Assembly: GCA_964546145.1 (NCBI GenBank) | Contig: CAZJIU010000018.1 | Location: 1 to 32,178, forward strand | Length of the DNA stretch: 32,178 bases | Reading direction: 5' to 3' | Source: CAZAKO01 sp964546145 | Lineage (GTDB): Bacteria; Fidelibacterota; UBA2242 | Shown here: positions 14,383 through 22,741 of the stretch, in pieces | Layout: each line of letters starts with the position of its first letter | How positions within the stretch are numbered: position 1 is the first letter of the stretch | Program-made: the position numbers and the translations under genes | The notes under the pieces: generated by a model | Told to the model about the DNA's origin: nothing | The model's input: only the letters and a program-made list of their open reading frames with translations | Databases searched by the model: none

Positions 14383-16548
14383 ATGAGTAAAGTCTGCAAA
14401 TACGCCGGATTATGTTTTTTATTTTTGCTTTTCGGGGGGAAACTGAAGGCCGAAGATTATCGCTGGATTATCACTTATCCAACGGCAACCAATGCCTGGG
14501 GCCGAAGAATTGCTTCCGGTGAAAATAAGACGGTGATGAAACTGCAATTTATTGATCTGGATGGTAATAATGATTATAAAATGACCCAATTACGAGTACG
14601 ACCATTTACCAGTGCCGCTAGCTGGTACATCGAATCCTTGGAATTATGGTTCAATGACGATAACTATCCAGGTAGTCTGGATCGTGACACCGATTCCTTG
14701 GTTGCATCGGTAGCTGTCAGTATTGCGGTTCAGAGTTCACCAACTAATCCTGTAGCTTTCACTCTACCAGGTGACGTTTGGCTACTAGGTGATACCACGA
14801 CCTTTTTTGTGGCTATGGCAGTTCAGGATTGGCGAACCGATGATCCCGAGGATCTGGAGATTACCGATCAACACGGAAATACAATTGGCATTACTGTTAA
14901 TAAATCAGATAATGATATTATCGTCATAACCACTACCGATGATTATTCAAAAACAGCTAACAACTGGGGTGGGGATGTCACCAAACTGTTTCAGATTCAA
15001 GCCGTCAACCTGCCGGTAACTATTTTTAATCGTAATCATTCAGCTGAAGAGGATTCCAACATGTTCTTCCCAAATTACCTGACTCTGGATGAGACTGATG
15101 AAAGCAAGGCACAGCTCCTGACTGATTTGACCTTTACCGCGCATGTTTTTCTGCCACATGTAAATATTGTCCGGGGCGACAGCCTCTCTTATGCGTCTTT
15201 CAATGTTGGTTGGAATAATCAGTATCTTGATCTGGATTCGATTGCGTTTGGCGATCTCTGGGATGGTAAGCAGTATCAGGAGAATGGCTGGGACGAAAGC
15301 GGTTACGGGGTGACTACTTTGCCGGGAGATACCAATTTTTCTGTAGTAAGGTTTGAGGCGATTGTCATGGGCAATTCTTCAAGTCCGCAAAACTATGTTC
15401 CGATTGCCAATAATTCGCTTGGTGAGTTCTCTTTCAAGGTGCTTAAACCAGGGATAAGTCCTCTGTTTCTATCGGATATTCTGATTCTCGATCAGTGGGG
15501 TATCCCCTATCACTGTTACCGACTATTACAGAATGATGCCGATGAGACGGCCGAGAGATATGATGCCTGGTCTAAACAAATTCCCGGCGATTTTTGCGGT
15601 ACTATTGATCTAAATGATGGTCATTGCGATGCGCTGGTTGATCCGTTTACGGATATCAGTCTTTTTGCCGATCATCTCTGGCTTAATCCCGATTCGGTTT
15701 CATGGTATTACCGCTTTGATATCGGGGATTCATCTTCGCATGATCCTGATGCAATCGCTCCGGATGATACGACAAATTTCTTCGATCTGATGGTTATCGC
15801 GGCAAATTACTACCGGTCGCTCAGTGAAGAATTCAGCCAAAAGAGGATATCTTATACTGATGATCCCGTAGTTGTATACGATTGGCACAAAGCGGGTTTG
15901 AATTCCAACCAATATCTACTGCAGTTAAATATGGAAAATATTGCCCAGTTGGTCTGTGGGCATCTGATTTTTAAGTTTAATCCGGAAGAAATCGAATTTT
16001 GCAGTGTTGAAGCAGGCAATTGGGTAGAAAACCGCGCACCGCAAAGTATTTGGCTATACTCCGCTGAACAATTGGCAAAGGGTTACCTGGATATCAATTT
16101 TGTTGCTCTTGACCAACCGCTATGCGGCGAGGGTGAATTTGTCAAGATTGGCTTTCGGCAAAAAACGGAAACCCATCCCGAGATAGGATTAAGTTTAGTT
16201 GACCTGCGTGATCTGAATTGCCAGCAAATTCTGGTGAGCACTCAACCGCCTGTTGCCGTTGCTTCCGAGATCTTTCTATTGGAGTGTTATCCAAATCCAT
16301 TTAATCCCAATACCGAGCTGCGTTATCGGATTCCGGTTGGAGGAGAGGGCAATTATCGCATTGCACTATTCGATTTGCGTGGTCGTCAGGTTGTTGAGCT
16401 GGTGAATCAATATCATCAAGTTGGCAACTACCAACTGACCTGGAATGGTCTGGATCAATTGGGCATACCGGTAGCCAGCGGCATCTATATCGTGCGCGTC
16501 ACTGGGCAAAAAATCAATAAAAACTATAAAATTACCTTAATACGTTAG
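14383..16548 (+). CDS. Secreted surface protein: cohesin-like, dockerin-like and T9SS-type sorting domains
   Basis: The 721-residue protein has a signal peptide (VCKYAGLCFLFLLFGGKLKA) and the following modules. Residues ~25-215 are a beta-rich N-terminal domain. Residues ~235-390 are a cohesin-like beta domain (ASFNVGWNNQYLDLDSIAFG). Residues ~400-480 are a dockerin-like pair of Asp-rich loops and helices (LNDGHCD, DISLFADHLW, DDTTNFFDLMVIAANYY). Residues ~490-625 are a second cohesin-like domain. Residues ~632-721 are a FlgD-Ig/type-A sorting domain opening with YPNPFNPNTELRY and ending KITLIR. Such C-termini direct proteins through the type IX system in the FCB group. It is the first gene after a strong promoter and is followed eight bases later by a paralogue. 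Module calls rest on pattern only; the ligand and the exact role are unknown. Confidence 0.75.
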   Translation: MSKVCKYAGLCFLFLLFGGKLKAEDYRWIITYPTATNAWGRRIASGENKTVMKLQFIDLDGNNDYKMTQLRVRPFTSAASWYIESLELWFNDDNYPGSLDRDTDSLVASVAVSIAVQSSPTNPVAFTLPGDVWLLGDTTTFFVAMAVQDWRTDDPEDLEITDQHGNTIGITVNKSDNDIIVITTTDDYSKTANNWGGDVTKLFQIQAVNLPVTIFNRNHSAEEDSNMFFPNYLTLDETDESKAQLLTDLTFTAHVFLPHVNIVRGDSLSYASFNVGWNNQYLDLDSIAFGDLWDGKQYQENGWDESGYGVTTLPGDTNFSVVRFEAIVMGNSSSPQNYVPIANNSLGEFSFKVLKPGISPLFLSDILILDQWGIPYHCYRLLQNDADETAERYDAWSKQIPGDFCGTIDLNDGHCDALVDPFTDISLFADHLWLNPDSVSWYYRFDIGDSSSHDPDAIAPDDTTNFFDLMVIAANYYRSLSEEFSQKRISYTDDPVVVYDWHKAGLNSNQYLLQLNMENIAQLVCGHLIFKFNPEEIEFCSVEAGNWVENRAPQSIWLYSAEQLAKGYLDINFVALDQPLCGEGEFVKIGFRQKTETHPEIGLSLVDLRDLNCQQILVSTQPPVAVASEIFLLECYPNPFNPNTELRYRIPVGGEGNYRIALFDLRGRQVVELVNQYHQVGNYQLTWNGLDQLGIPVASGIYIVRVTGQKINKNYKITLIR

Positions 16549-16556
16549 AATAAAAA

Positions 16557-18758
16557 TTGAAGATCGGGATCAAAATATCACTCCTGTTTGGACTAATCTT
16601 AGTGATGCTGCCTTTTGAACTTTTGGCGCAGCCTGGGTACGGCTGGACCCTTTCCTATATTTCTAATTTCAATAACCATTGGGCGCATTTAGGATCAAAG
16701 GACACGGTGGCGGTCGCCAGACTGACTTTTATGCTCGATGATCCCGATGATCCCCGAACCTTCTACTTAAAGGGGTTTGACTTACGTCCGCTGACCAACA
16801 GTTCAGCCGCCTGGTTTGTAAAAGAACTGCGGCTGTATCTGGAAAAAGGCGGTTCGCAATTTTCTGCTGATGATTCGCTGATTTGCTGGGGCTTGAGCAT
16901 CAATATTCCTAAGCAATCTGAACCGGATCTGTCAATTGGTTTTAATTTCCGGGGAGATTCCCTTAGACTGGCAGATAACCGTAAACTATATATCGTTGCC
17001 ATTATGGATGACTGGGGTGATGATGATCCGGAGAACCTGGAAATTGATACGACTGCCAGCGGGCCGTATGGCATTTGGTTCAGTCTTAAGATATACAAGG
17101 AGGAACTGACGGTTTCGCCAATAGTGACCAATACTAGTATTGATCCTGCTCCAGAAGATCAGTCTGCCCAAATTAATTTTCAGGCTTTGAATCTGCCGGT
17201 TACCATCCGCAACAATCTCGCCACTGCAATTGAAGATGATAGTGCCAAACTCAACATGTTCTTCCCAAGGTTCCGCGGTGTTAACGGATACACTCAAAGT
17301 AAAAGGCAACGAATTGATGATTTGAGCTTTTATGCCGATGTATATTTGCCAATCAATAATACTGCGGTTGAATTCAGCCTCAAGTCCGCCTCTTTCGAGG
17401 TGGGATTCGATAACCGGATACTCCAGCTGCAGTCAATTGCATTAGGCGATATTTGGGGTGAGGATACTGATTACTGGATTGCAGACAGTATGACGCTGAT
17501 TTACGACGAGAGTGTGCCCAACTATTCCATCATTCGCTATGATGCAGTCTTCAATAATAGCCAGACTGTTAACACCAAATACAGTGTTATTGATTCCAGT
17601 AGTGTAGTCCGGCTCGAATTCAAAGTCGTATCTCCAGGAATCAGCCCGATATTCTTACGGAACGTAGAAATTATTGACCGCTGGGGAATACCCTACCACG
17701 ACTATCGGATTTTACAAAATTACGCTGTGACAGAGGAGGGAGCTACCAGCGAGCGCTATGATGCCTGGGCAAAATACATCCTGGGCGATTTTACCTTTAC
17801 TGGTGGTGGACAGGTCAGCACATCGGGTATTTGTGACGGGCAGGTGACCTGGGAAGATGTCAGTCTCTTTGCCAACTACCTCTGGTTGAATTCTAACAGT
17901 AACAGCTGGTTCAAACGCTTCGATATCGGTTCAGCGGAGTCTCACTCACCGAGCGTTTTAATTCCTGATGATACAACCAATTTCTATGATTTAATGATTA
18001 TTGGAGTGAATTATCGGCGCACCAAGGCAGGATATTTTGGTCAAAAGCCCGTTACTCAGCAGCCTGGGGGCATTTTGATCCGTCAAGAAGAAGCCACTCT
18101 CACTGAGAATCAGCGCGCAGTTCGATTGAACTTAAGTCAGGTAGCCAACCTGGCGTCGGCTCATCTCCAGTGGCAATTTAATCCCGGGCAGATGGAATTT
18201 GTCTCAGCCACACCGGGAGATTGGGTAATGCGTAACGAGGCTGCGCCGTTAGTGATAATTCCCCAGCATATGATCGCGAGCGGAATTGTGGATGTAAATT
18301 TTCTCGCCTTGAATAATTGTCTAAGCGGCGAAGGGAAAATTATCGAACTTATTTTTAATTCTGAACAATCCAGCAGTAGCGAGATTCAGCTGCAAACAAT
18401 TGATCTGCGTGACAAATCGGGCAAGTCGCTGGAATATCATTGGGCGGACGATCCTGATGAGTTCTTAATTCCTAAAGGGTTTGTTCTACTGAATAATTAC
18501 CCTAATCCATTTAATGCAACCACGATCATTGGCTACACTGTCCCCCCGGAAGCTGCCGGGAATTACCGACTGGATGTTATAGATATATCAGGCAGTTTAG
18601 TAGTCTCTCTGACCCACGGCTTTCACCAACCCGGCTATTATCAGTTTGCCTGGGATGGGAAAAATAGTGCTCATCAATCCGTTGCCAGCGGGGTGTATTT
18701 TCTGCGGCTGAGTAATCAAAAGATAAATGAAACAAAAAAGTTAATGCTGTTACGCTAA
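16557..18758 (+). CDS. Paralogue of the preceding secreted cohesin/dockerin-like protein
   Basis: This 733-residue protein has the same module order as its upstream neighbour. It has a signal peptide (MKIGIKISLLFGLILVML), an N-terminal beta domain, a cohesin-like domain and a dockerin-like module at ~410-490 (CDGQVTWEDVSLFANYLW, DDTTNFYDLMIIGVNYRR). A second cohesin-like domain (~505-635) and a sorting domain from ~647 (YPNPFNATTIIGYTVP, ending KLMLLR) follow. Shared stretches such as DDPENLEI, NLPVTI, NMFFP, WGIPYH and RYDAW show clear common descent, yet the DNA has diverged, so the duplication is old. The start is a TTG eight bases after the upstream stop; it is weakly supported by a ribosome site but gives a perfect signal peptide. 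The two probably form one transcription unit. Confidence 0.75.
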   Translation: MKIGIKISLLFGLILVMLPFELLAQPGYGWTLSYISNFNNHWAHLGSKDTVAVARLTFMLDDPDDPRTFYLKGFDLRPLTNSSAAWFVKELRLYLEKGGSQFSADDSLICWGLSINIPKQSEPDLSIGFNFRGDSLRLADNRKLYIVAIMDDWGDDDPENLEIDTTASGPYGIWFSLKIYKEELTVSPIVTNTSIDPAPEDQSAQINFQALNLPVTIRNNLATAIEDDSAKLNMFFPRFRGVNGYTQSKRQRIDDLSFYADVYLPINNTAVEFSLKSASFEVGFDNRILQLQSIALGDIWGEDTDYWIADSMTLIYDESVPNYSIIRYDAVFNNSQTVNTKYSVIDSSSVVRLEFKVVSPGISPIFLRNVEIIDRWGIPYHDYRILQNYAVTEEGATSERYDAWAKYILGDFTFTGGGQVSTSGICDGQVTWEDVSLFANYLWLNSNSNSWFKRFDIGSAESHSPSVLIPDDTTNFYDLMIIGVNYRRTKAGYFGQKPVTQQPGGILIRQEEATLTENQRAVRLNLSQVANLASAHLQWQFNPGQMEFVSATPGDWVMRNEAAPLVIIPQHMIASGIVDVNFLALNNCLSGEGKIIELIFNSEQSSSSEIQLQTIDLRDKSGKSLEYHWADDPDEFLIPKGFVLLNNYPNPFNATTIIGYTVPPEAAGNYRLDVIDISGSLVVSLTHGFHQPGYYQFAWDGKNSAHQSVASGVYFLRLSNQKINETKKLMLLR

Positions 18759-18775
18759 GTTATGGAAGCAATTCG

Positions 18776-19861
18776 ATGATTAAAAAATATTTAATTCATT
18801 TGTTTGTAGTCTTGATTTTGATATGCCAGATAGGGGTAGCCTCGATCCCGCCGCATGTATATTTAAAATTAAATGATGATGTGATAACGATAGGTGACAC
18901 GGTAAATCTGGAACTCGGCTTAACCCGGGGCGATTCGATCCGTTCGGTTTTAATTTATCTAAATTACGATGAGAATCATTTTCAATATATGCACTGGGCT
19001 TCCGGGTGGCTATTTAGGGGAGCTTTCTTGGAAGGTCATACAGAGAGTAGAATAAATGATAGCGGTGAACCGGATAGCATTGTTATACTTGTCGGAATAA
19101 ATACGGAATCTAACTATTCAATATCGGCACCGGGATCTCTGTTTAAAATAAATTTTGTAGCGATTGATAGCGGTAACACTACGTTTAAATTGGATTCCCT
19201 TAACTTTATCAATCCCGATTTACGCTTTATTTCCGGAACCTTTGATTCGCTGGCGGTCCGGGTGGAGCCCAGTGATACGTTTCCACCGGATCCGGTATTT
19301 GATTTTAAAGTTCGCGAAGCTGGTTCAGGTAAACTGAACCTGACTTGGCGTAATCCTTCCGATGCCGACTATCAGGGCACAATCATCTTGCGCAGCACCC
19401 GTGATTTTATTCGTTCCGTGGATACCACCCAAACTATCGTGTATCAAGGTTCAGGCAGTAGTTTTACCGACGAAAATCTTGTCAACGGTAAGTTTTATTA
19501 CTACACAGCTTTTACGTATGACGAAATTCCCAATTACTCTAAAGCGGTTTTTCTAAAGGGCGAACCGAAAGGCGAATACATATATGCCTACCCGAACCCT
19601 TTCGATCCCAATGACGGCGTACGGTTTAGCGTGTTCTTTCCTTACGACACTTATATTGATATTACCGTTTATGATGCCGTTGGCAATCGCGTTATTGATT
19701 TATATAAAAATGTGCGCATCTATGCAAATGTTGTCAACACCGATCTGGAGTGGAATGGACGCAATAAGCGGAATGACGTTGTCGCCAATGGTGCCTATTA
19801 CTATGTGGTTAAAACCAGTCAAGGAGATCAAAAAATTGAAAAATTGGCGGTTCTCAGATAA
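18776..19861 (+). CDS. Secreted cohesin-like / Fn3 protein with T9SS-type sorting domain
   Basis: The 361-residue protein has a signal peptide (MIKKYLIHLFVVLILICQIG), a cohesin-like domain (~25-160) with ITIGDTVNLELGL and SVLIYLNYDENHFQY, and a fibronectin type III domain (~168-258; GKLNLTWRNPSDADYQG). The C-terminal FlgD-Ig sorting domain has YAYPNPFDPNDGVRFSV and the family ending KLAVLR. Cohesin-like folds in the FCB group often serve as adhesive or scaffold modules. The dockerin-like modules in the two upstream proteins make a binding partnership possible; this is inference only. GGAAG seven bases before the ATG supports the start. Its 3' end contains the ribosome site and the start codon of the following barrel gene (26-base overlap). 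Confidence 0.78.
   Translation: MIKKYLIHLFVVLILICQIGVASIPPHVYLKLNDDVITIGDTVNLELGLTRGDSIRSVLIYLNYDENHFQYMHWASGWLFRGAFLEGHTESRINDSGEPDSIVILVGINTESNYSISAPGSLFKINFVAIDSGNTTFKLDSLNFINPDLRFISGTFDSLAVRVEPSDTFPPDPVFDFKVREAGSGKLNLTWRNPSDADYQGTIILRSTRDFIRSVDTTQTIVYQGSGSSFTDENLVNGKFYYYTAFTYDEIPNYSKAVFLKGEPKGEYIYAYPNPFDPNDGVRFSVFFPYDTYIDITVYDAVGNRVIDLYKNVRIYANVVNTDLEWNGRNKRNDVVANGAYYYVVKTSQGDQKIEKLAVLR
19821..19826 (+). promoter_or_regulatory. Ribosome binding site fixing the TTG start of the PorV-like gene
   Basis: AAGGAG lies nine bases before the TTG at 19836, inside the last codons of the upstream gene. The resulting N-terminus (MKNWRFSDKRK, then a hydrophobic run ending GAAQ) is a plausible signal peptide. 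The open frame itself reaches back to 19584, but that part is a shadow of the upstream gene. Confidence 0.75.
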
Positions 19862-21023
19862 ACGAAAAATATTTAATTTATTAGACTTTCGTTTCGTGAT
19901 AGTTATGACGATTTTAACCGTCAGAGGTGCGGCGCAAGTCGGTGGTGCAGCCGGTACTTATCTGGAACTGGCTAACGGAGCCAGGGCATTCGGGATGGGC
20001 GGAGCTTCAATCGCCTCGGCGTTTGATGCTACTGCTATTTTCACTAATCCGGGAATGATCGGAATGCTCTATACCGGTCAACTGAACGCAACCATGGCGC
20101 GTCTGGCATTAGACCGGAATTACTACGATCTGGCATTTGCTTATCCACTGAATGTCTGGGGGAATTTTGGTTTGGGCTGGACCCAACTCGCGATTGATAA
20201 CATTGAGGGACGGGACCAGAGTGGCTACATAACCCAGTACTTTTCCGACCTTCAGAGTGCCTTTTATCTGGGGTACGCCAGAACAATTGGCGACAATTTC
20301 GCTATTGGCATGGCTGGTAAATATCTCTATCATAGCCTTGCGGGATGTTCGGCGAATGGTCTCTCTTTCGATCTTGGTTCGACAATTTACATCGGTGAGC
20401 GGATTACTCTGGGTGCAGTATTTCATAATATTAACTCGTCTTTGAAGTGGAACACGAGCAGCGATTTGAAAGAGACGCTGCAGTCCCAATTTGGCCTGGG
20501 GTTCAGTTACCTGGACCTGTTCCAGATTCCTAACCTGACGGTTGCCACCGATGTTAAATTGGCGGGCAGTGAGTTGTGGGGCTACCATGCCGGTCTTGAG
20601 TATATTATTAAAAACTTGCTGATGGTTCGCGGTGGTTATTCGAACCGCGGTTTCAGTTACGGGGGAGGGATTCAACTGGCTGGATTCAAACTGGATGTCG
20701 CGGTAGCACCCGAATCTTTCGGTAATGTCTCGAGAATCTTTTTTACCCTCAACTGGAACTTTGGTGGGCCACCTGCCGAGGAATCATATCAGGAGCCGGT
20801 GCCACAAATAGAGGAGCAACCAGCCGAACAACCGATAGAATCTCCGACAGCCCCGACCACTACAAAAAATATTGTGTTAATATTAGAGGGTCCATTGGCG
20901 AATGAGCGAGCTGAGGTCATTAGCCAGAATCCGGCAGAAAATACAATCACGGTCAGACTGTTGGCACTGCCGGGTTCCGATCCGATAATTCTGGGATTAG
21001 ACCAGGTTAAATTTTTAGAGTAG
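19836..21023 (+). CDS. PorV-like outer-membrane barrel with C-terminal KOW-like domain
   Basis: The 395-residue protein starts at a TTG with a good ribosome site. After the signal peptide comes the PorV/UPF0164 N-terminal signature: TYLELANGARAFGMGGASIA, then AIFTNPGMIG. An outer-membrane beta barrel of alternating strands follows to about residue 311 (ending RIFFTLNWNFG). In the type IX system PorV carries cargo to the surface. A Pro/Glu/Gln-rich linker (~312-344) then leads to a 51-residue C-terminal domain (20868-21020). This domain matches the NusG/KOW pattern: ILEGPLANERAEVISQNP, then ITVRL, then PIILGLDQVKFLE. A KOW-like domain on an outer-membrane barrel is unusual. The neighbours (three sorting-domain proteins before it, a TPR protein after it) suit a secretion or assembly role. 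Confidence 0.82.
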   Translation: MKNWRFSDKRKIFNLLDFRFVIVMTILTVRGAAQVGGAAGTYLELANGARAFGMGGASIASAFDATAIFTNPGMIGMLYTGQLNATMARLALDRNYYDLAFAYPLNVWGNFGLGWTQLAIDNIEGRDQSGYITQYFSDLQSAFYLGYARTIGDNFAIGMAGKYLYHSLAGCSANGLSFDLGSTIYIGERITLGAVFHNINSSLKWNTSSDLKETLQSQFGLGFSYLDLFQIPNLTVATDVKLAGSELWGYHAGLEYIIKNLLMVRGGYSNRGFSYGGGIQLAGFKLDVAVAPESFGNVSRIFFTLNWNFGGPPAEESYQEPVPQIEEQPAEQPIESPTAPTTTKNIVLILEGPLANERAEVISQNPAENTITVRLLALPGSDPIILGLDQVKFLE

Positions 21024-21026
21024 ATA

Positions 21027-22604
21027 ATGAGATCTAGAAAAACTATCAACAATGCAGGGAAAACAATTGGTTTGCTGATAAGGAGCATTTTTCTGGGATT
21101 AATCGTATTGCAGTTTTTGGGTACCTTACCGCTGTCTGCCCAGCGGGTGCGCCGTCCTTCGACTACTACAGTCTCGCCAAAAGCCGGAACCAAAGCCGCT
21201 CAGCCGGCAACCGATGTGGCACAGATTGAGCAGCGCAATCAGGCGCTGTTGCAACAAATTATGAGTCTGCAAAAAGAGCGCGATTTTTACAAGAAGAAGA
21301 TAACCGAATGGACTCAGGAACAGGCAGCCGCCGCCCGCAAGCAAGAGGTGGAAAAAGAACAACCTGAGGAACCGAAAAAACCAGAGATGACCGGCAATGT
21401 TGTTGGCTATTTTTTACCAATAACACCCGAATTGCTGGATAGTATGCTAAGTTACCGCAAGGCAGTAAGTCGGGAAAAACCGCCAAGGGTAGAGATTGGA
21501 TTTACGGATACTCTGGATCATAATTTACAGCGTCTGAGAACAACGCGGCATTATCAGCAGGCAGTTGAACTTTATGAAAAGTTGATCCACACCCAGGGAG
21601 TAAAAGATATTCATTTTCTTAGTTATGGTAAATTTCTATATCTGATTGGTGACTATTCGCGAGCCCTGGAAATCCTATCCGGTGTCACCGGCGGCAATCA
21701 GGAACTGGCGCTGGCATCCTATTACAAGGGACGAATTTACCAGCGCAATGGTGCCAGTACAATGGCACAGGTTGAATTTTACAGGAGTAAGCATCTCCAG
21801 CCGGATTTTGTGGGTGCAGACATTGGGAATGCTTTTGATCTACTTGAAAAGGGTCAACTGGATTCAGCCCAAAATCGGTTTCTGGAGGCTTTAAATTATC
21901 CCTCCGGACTGGAGGGAGAAATCTATTTGGGCCTAGCTCAAATAGCAGCCCGGCAGCTGGATCAATCAAAAGCGATTGAGTACTATCAGAAGAGTTTGGT
22001 GCATGAACCGGAATTAACCCAGAGTTGTGTAGAACTCGGGATTGAACTCTATAATGCGGAAGATTATCAGTCGAGTATCCTTTTTCTCCAGCAGGTTCTG
22101 GATGTCTATCATGAACCGAACACACTCCACCTTTTCATCGGGGAATCTTACTATTTTATGAAAAGATGGGACCAGGCGTTAGCAAGCTTCCAGAAGATCA
22201 GTGACATTCCCGAAATGAGCGAGGTGAAAAGCACTTGGCTGGCGAAAGTGTACTATATCAAAAGTTTACTGGCTCGGGAGCAGGGAGACCATCAACTGGC
22301 GCTGGATTATTTTCGTAAAGCCAAAGAAATTAATCCGGATGCCTATCAGTGGATGGTTGAATCGCTGGAGGATCTTGGTAAAATCTACGAGAGGGAATCC
22401 GATTATAATGACGCACTCAGTTACTATTCCAAGATGGTTCGCCTGGATCCCACAAATGTCGAGACTGTTTTAAAGGTCGGTAAATTCTACTATTACATTG
22501 GTGAAAGTGAAGAAGCGCGGAAATATTTTACCTATGCCCTGGAAAATGAGCAAACTGCCGAACAAGCCGATTGGTACTTGAAACAGATTGATTTGGTTCG
22601 ATGA
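21027..22604 (+). CDS. Periplasmic coiled-coil / TPR protein
   Basis: The 525-residue protein has a long n-region and a hydrophobic signal (LIRSIFLGLIVLQFLGTL) ending LSAQ. A Thr/Pro/Ala linker follows, then a charged coiled coil at ~65-112 (RNQALLQQIMSLQKERDFYK) and an acidic proline-rich stretch (EKEQPEEPKKPE). From ~160 to the end there are about ten TPR-like helical hairpins (for example AIEYYQKSLVHEPEL, ALDYFRKAKEINPDA, ALSYYSKMVRLDPTN). The start lies three bases after the PorV-like stop, so the two are probably co-translated. A coiled-coil/TPR layout suits a periplasmic scaffold that links outer-membrane and inner-membrane parts of a secretion machine; that role is inferred from the neighbourhood. 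No enzyme motif is visible. Confidence 0.82.
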   Translation: MRSRKTINNAGKTIGLLIRSIFLGLIVLQFLGTLPLSAQRVRRPSTTTVSPKAGTKAAQPATDVAQIEQRNQALLQQIMSLQKERDFYKKKITEWTQEQAAAARKQEVEKEQPEEPKKPEMTGNVVGYFLPITPELLDSMLSYRKAVSREKPPRVEIGFTDTLDHNLQRLRTTRHYQQAVELYEKLIHTQGVKDIHFLSYGKFLYLIGDYSRALEILSGVTGGNQELALASYYKGRIYQRNGASTMAQVEFYRSKHLQPDFVGADIGNAFDLLEKGQLDSAQNRFLEALNYPSGLEGEIYLGLAQIAARQLDQSKAIEYYQKSLVHEPELTQSCVELGIELYNAEDYQSSILFLQQVLDVYHEPNTLHLFIGESYYFMKRWDQALASFQKISDIPEMSEVKSTWLAKVYYIKSLLAREQGDHQLALDYFRKAKEINPDAYQWMVESLEDLGKIYERESDYNDALSYYSKMVRLDPTNVETVLKVGKFYYYIGESEEARKYFTYALENEQTAEQADWYLKQIDLVR

Positions 22605-22741
22605 TGCCGGTCACAACGTTTGTTTCTTAGTGGCGTGTAAATTATCCTTGATGAATAACCAAGAAAAATCAATATCAATGAGCTAGATATATTAGAGGTG
22701 CACGAAATTTCTTGTTAATAAGTTATTCTGAGTAAAGAACA
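22605..22741. other. Spacer before the giant adhesin gene
   Basis: This 137-base spacer has no strong hairpin after the TPR gene. A TATATT at 22688-22693 could be a -10 box but lacks a good -35 partner, and TTGATG at 22648 lacks a good -10. The ribosome site before ATG 22742 is weak. Whether the giant gene has its own promoter is undecided. Confidence 0.35.

Noticed and set aside
19584..19835. An upstream extension of the PorV-like reading frame reaching back to an ATG at 19584
   Set aside because: It lies inside the Fn3/sorting-domain gene. The translated part is low-complexity and unlike PorV, and a good ribosome site with signal peptide occurs at 19836.
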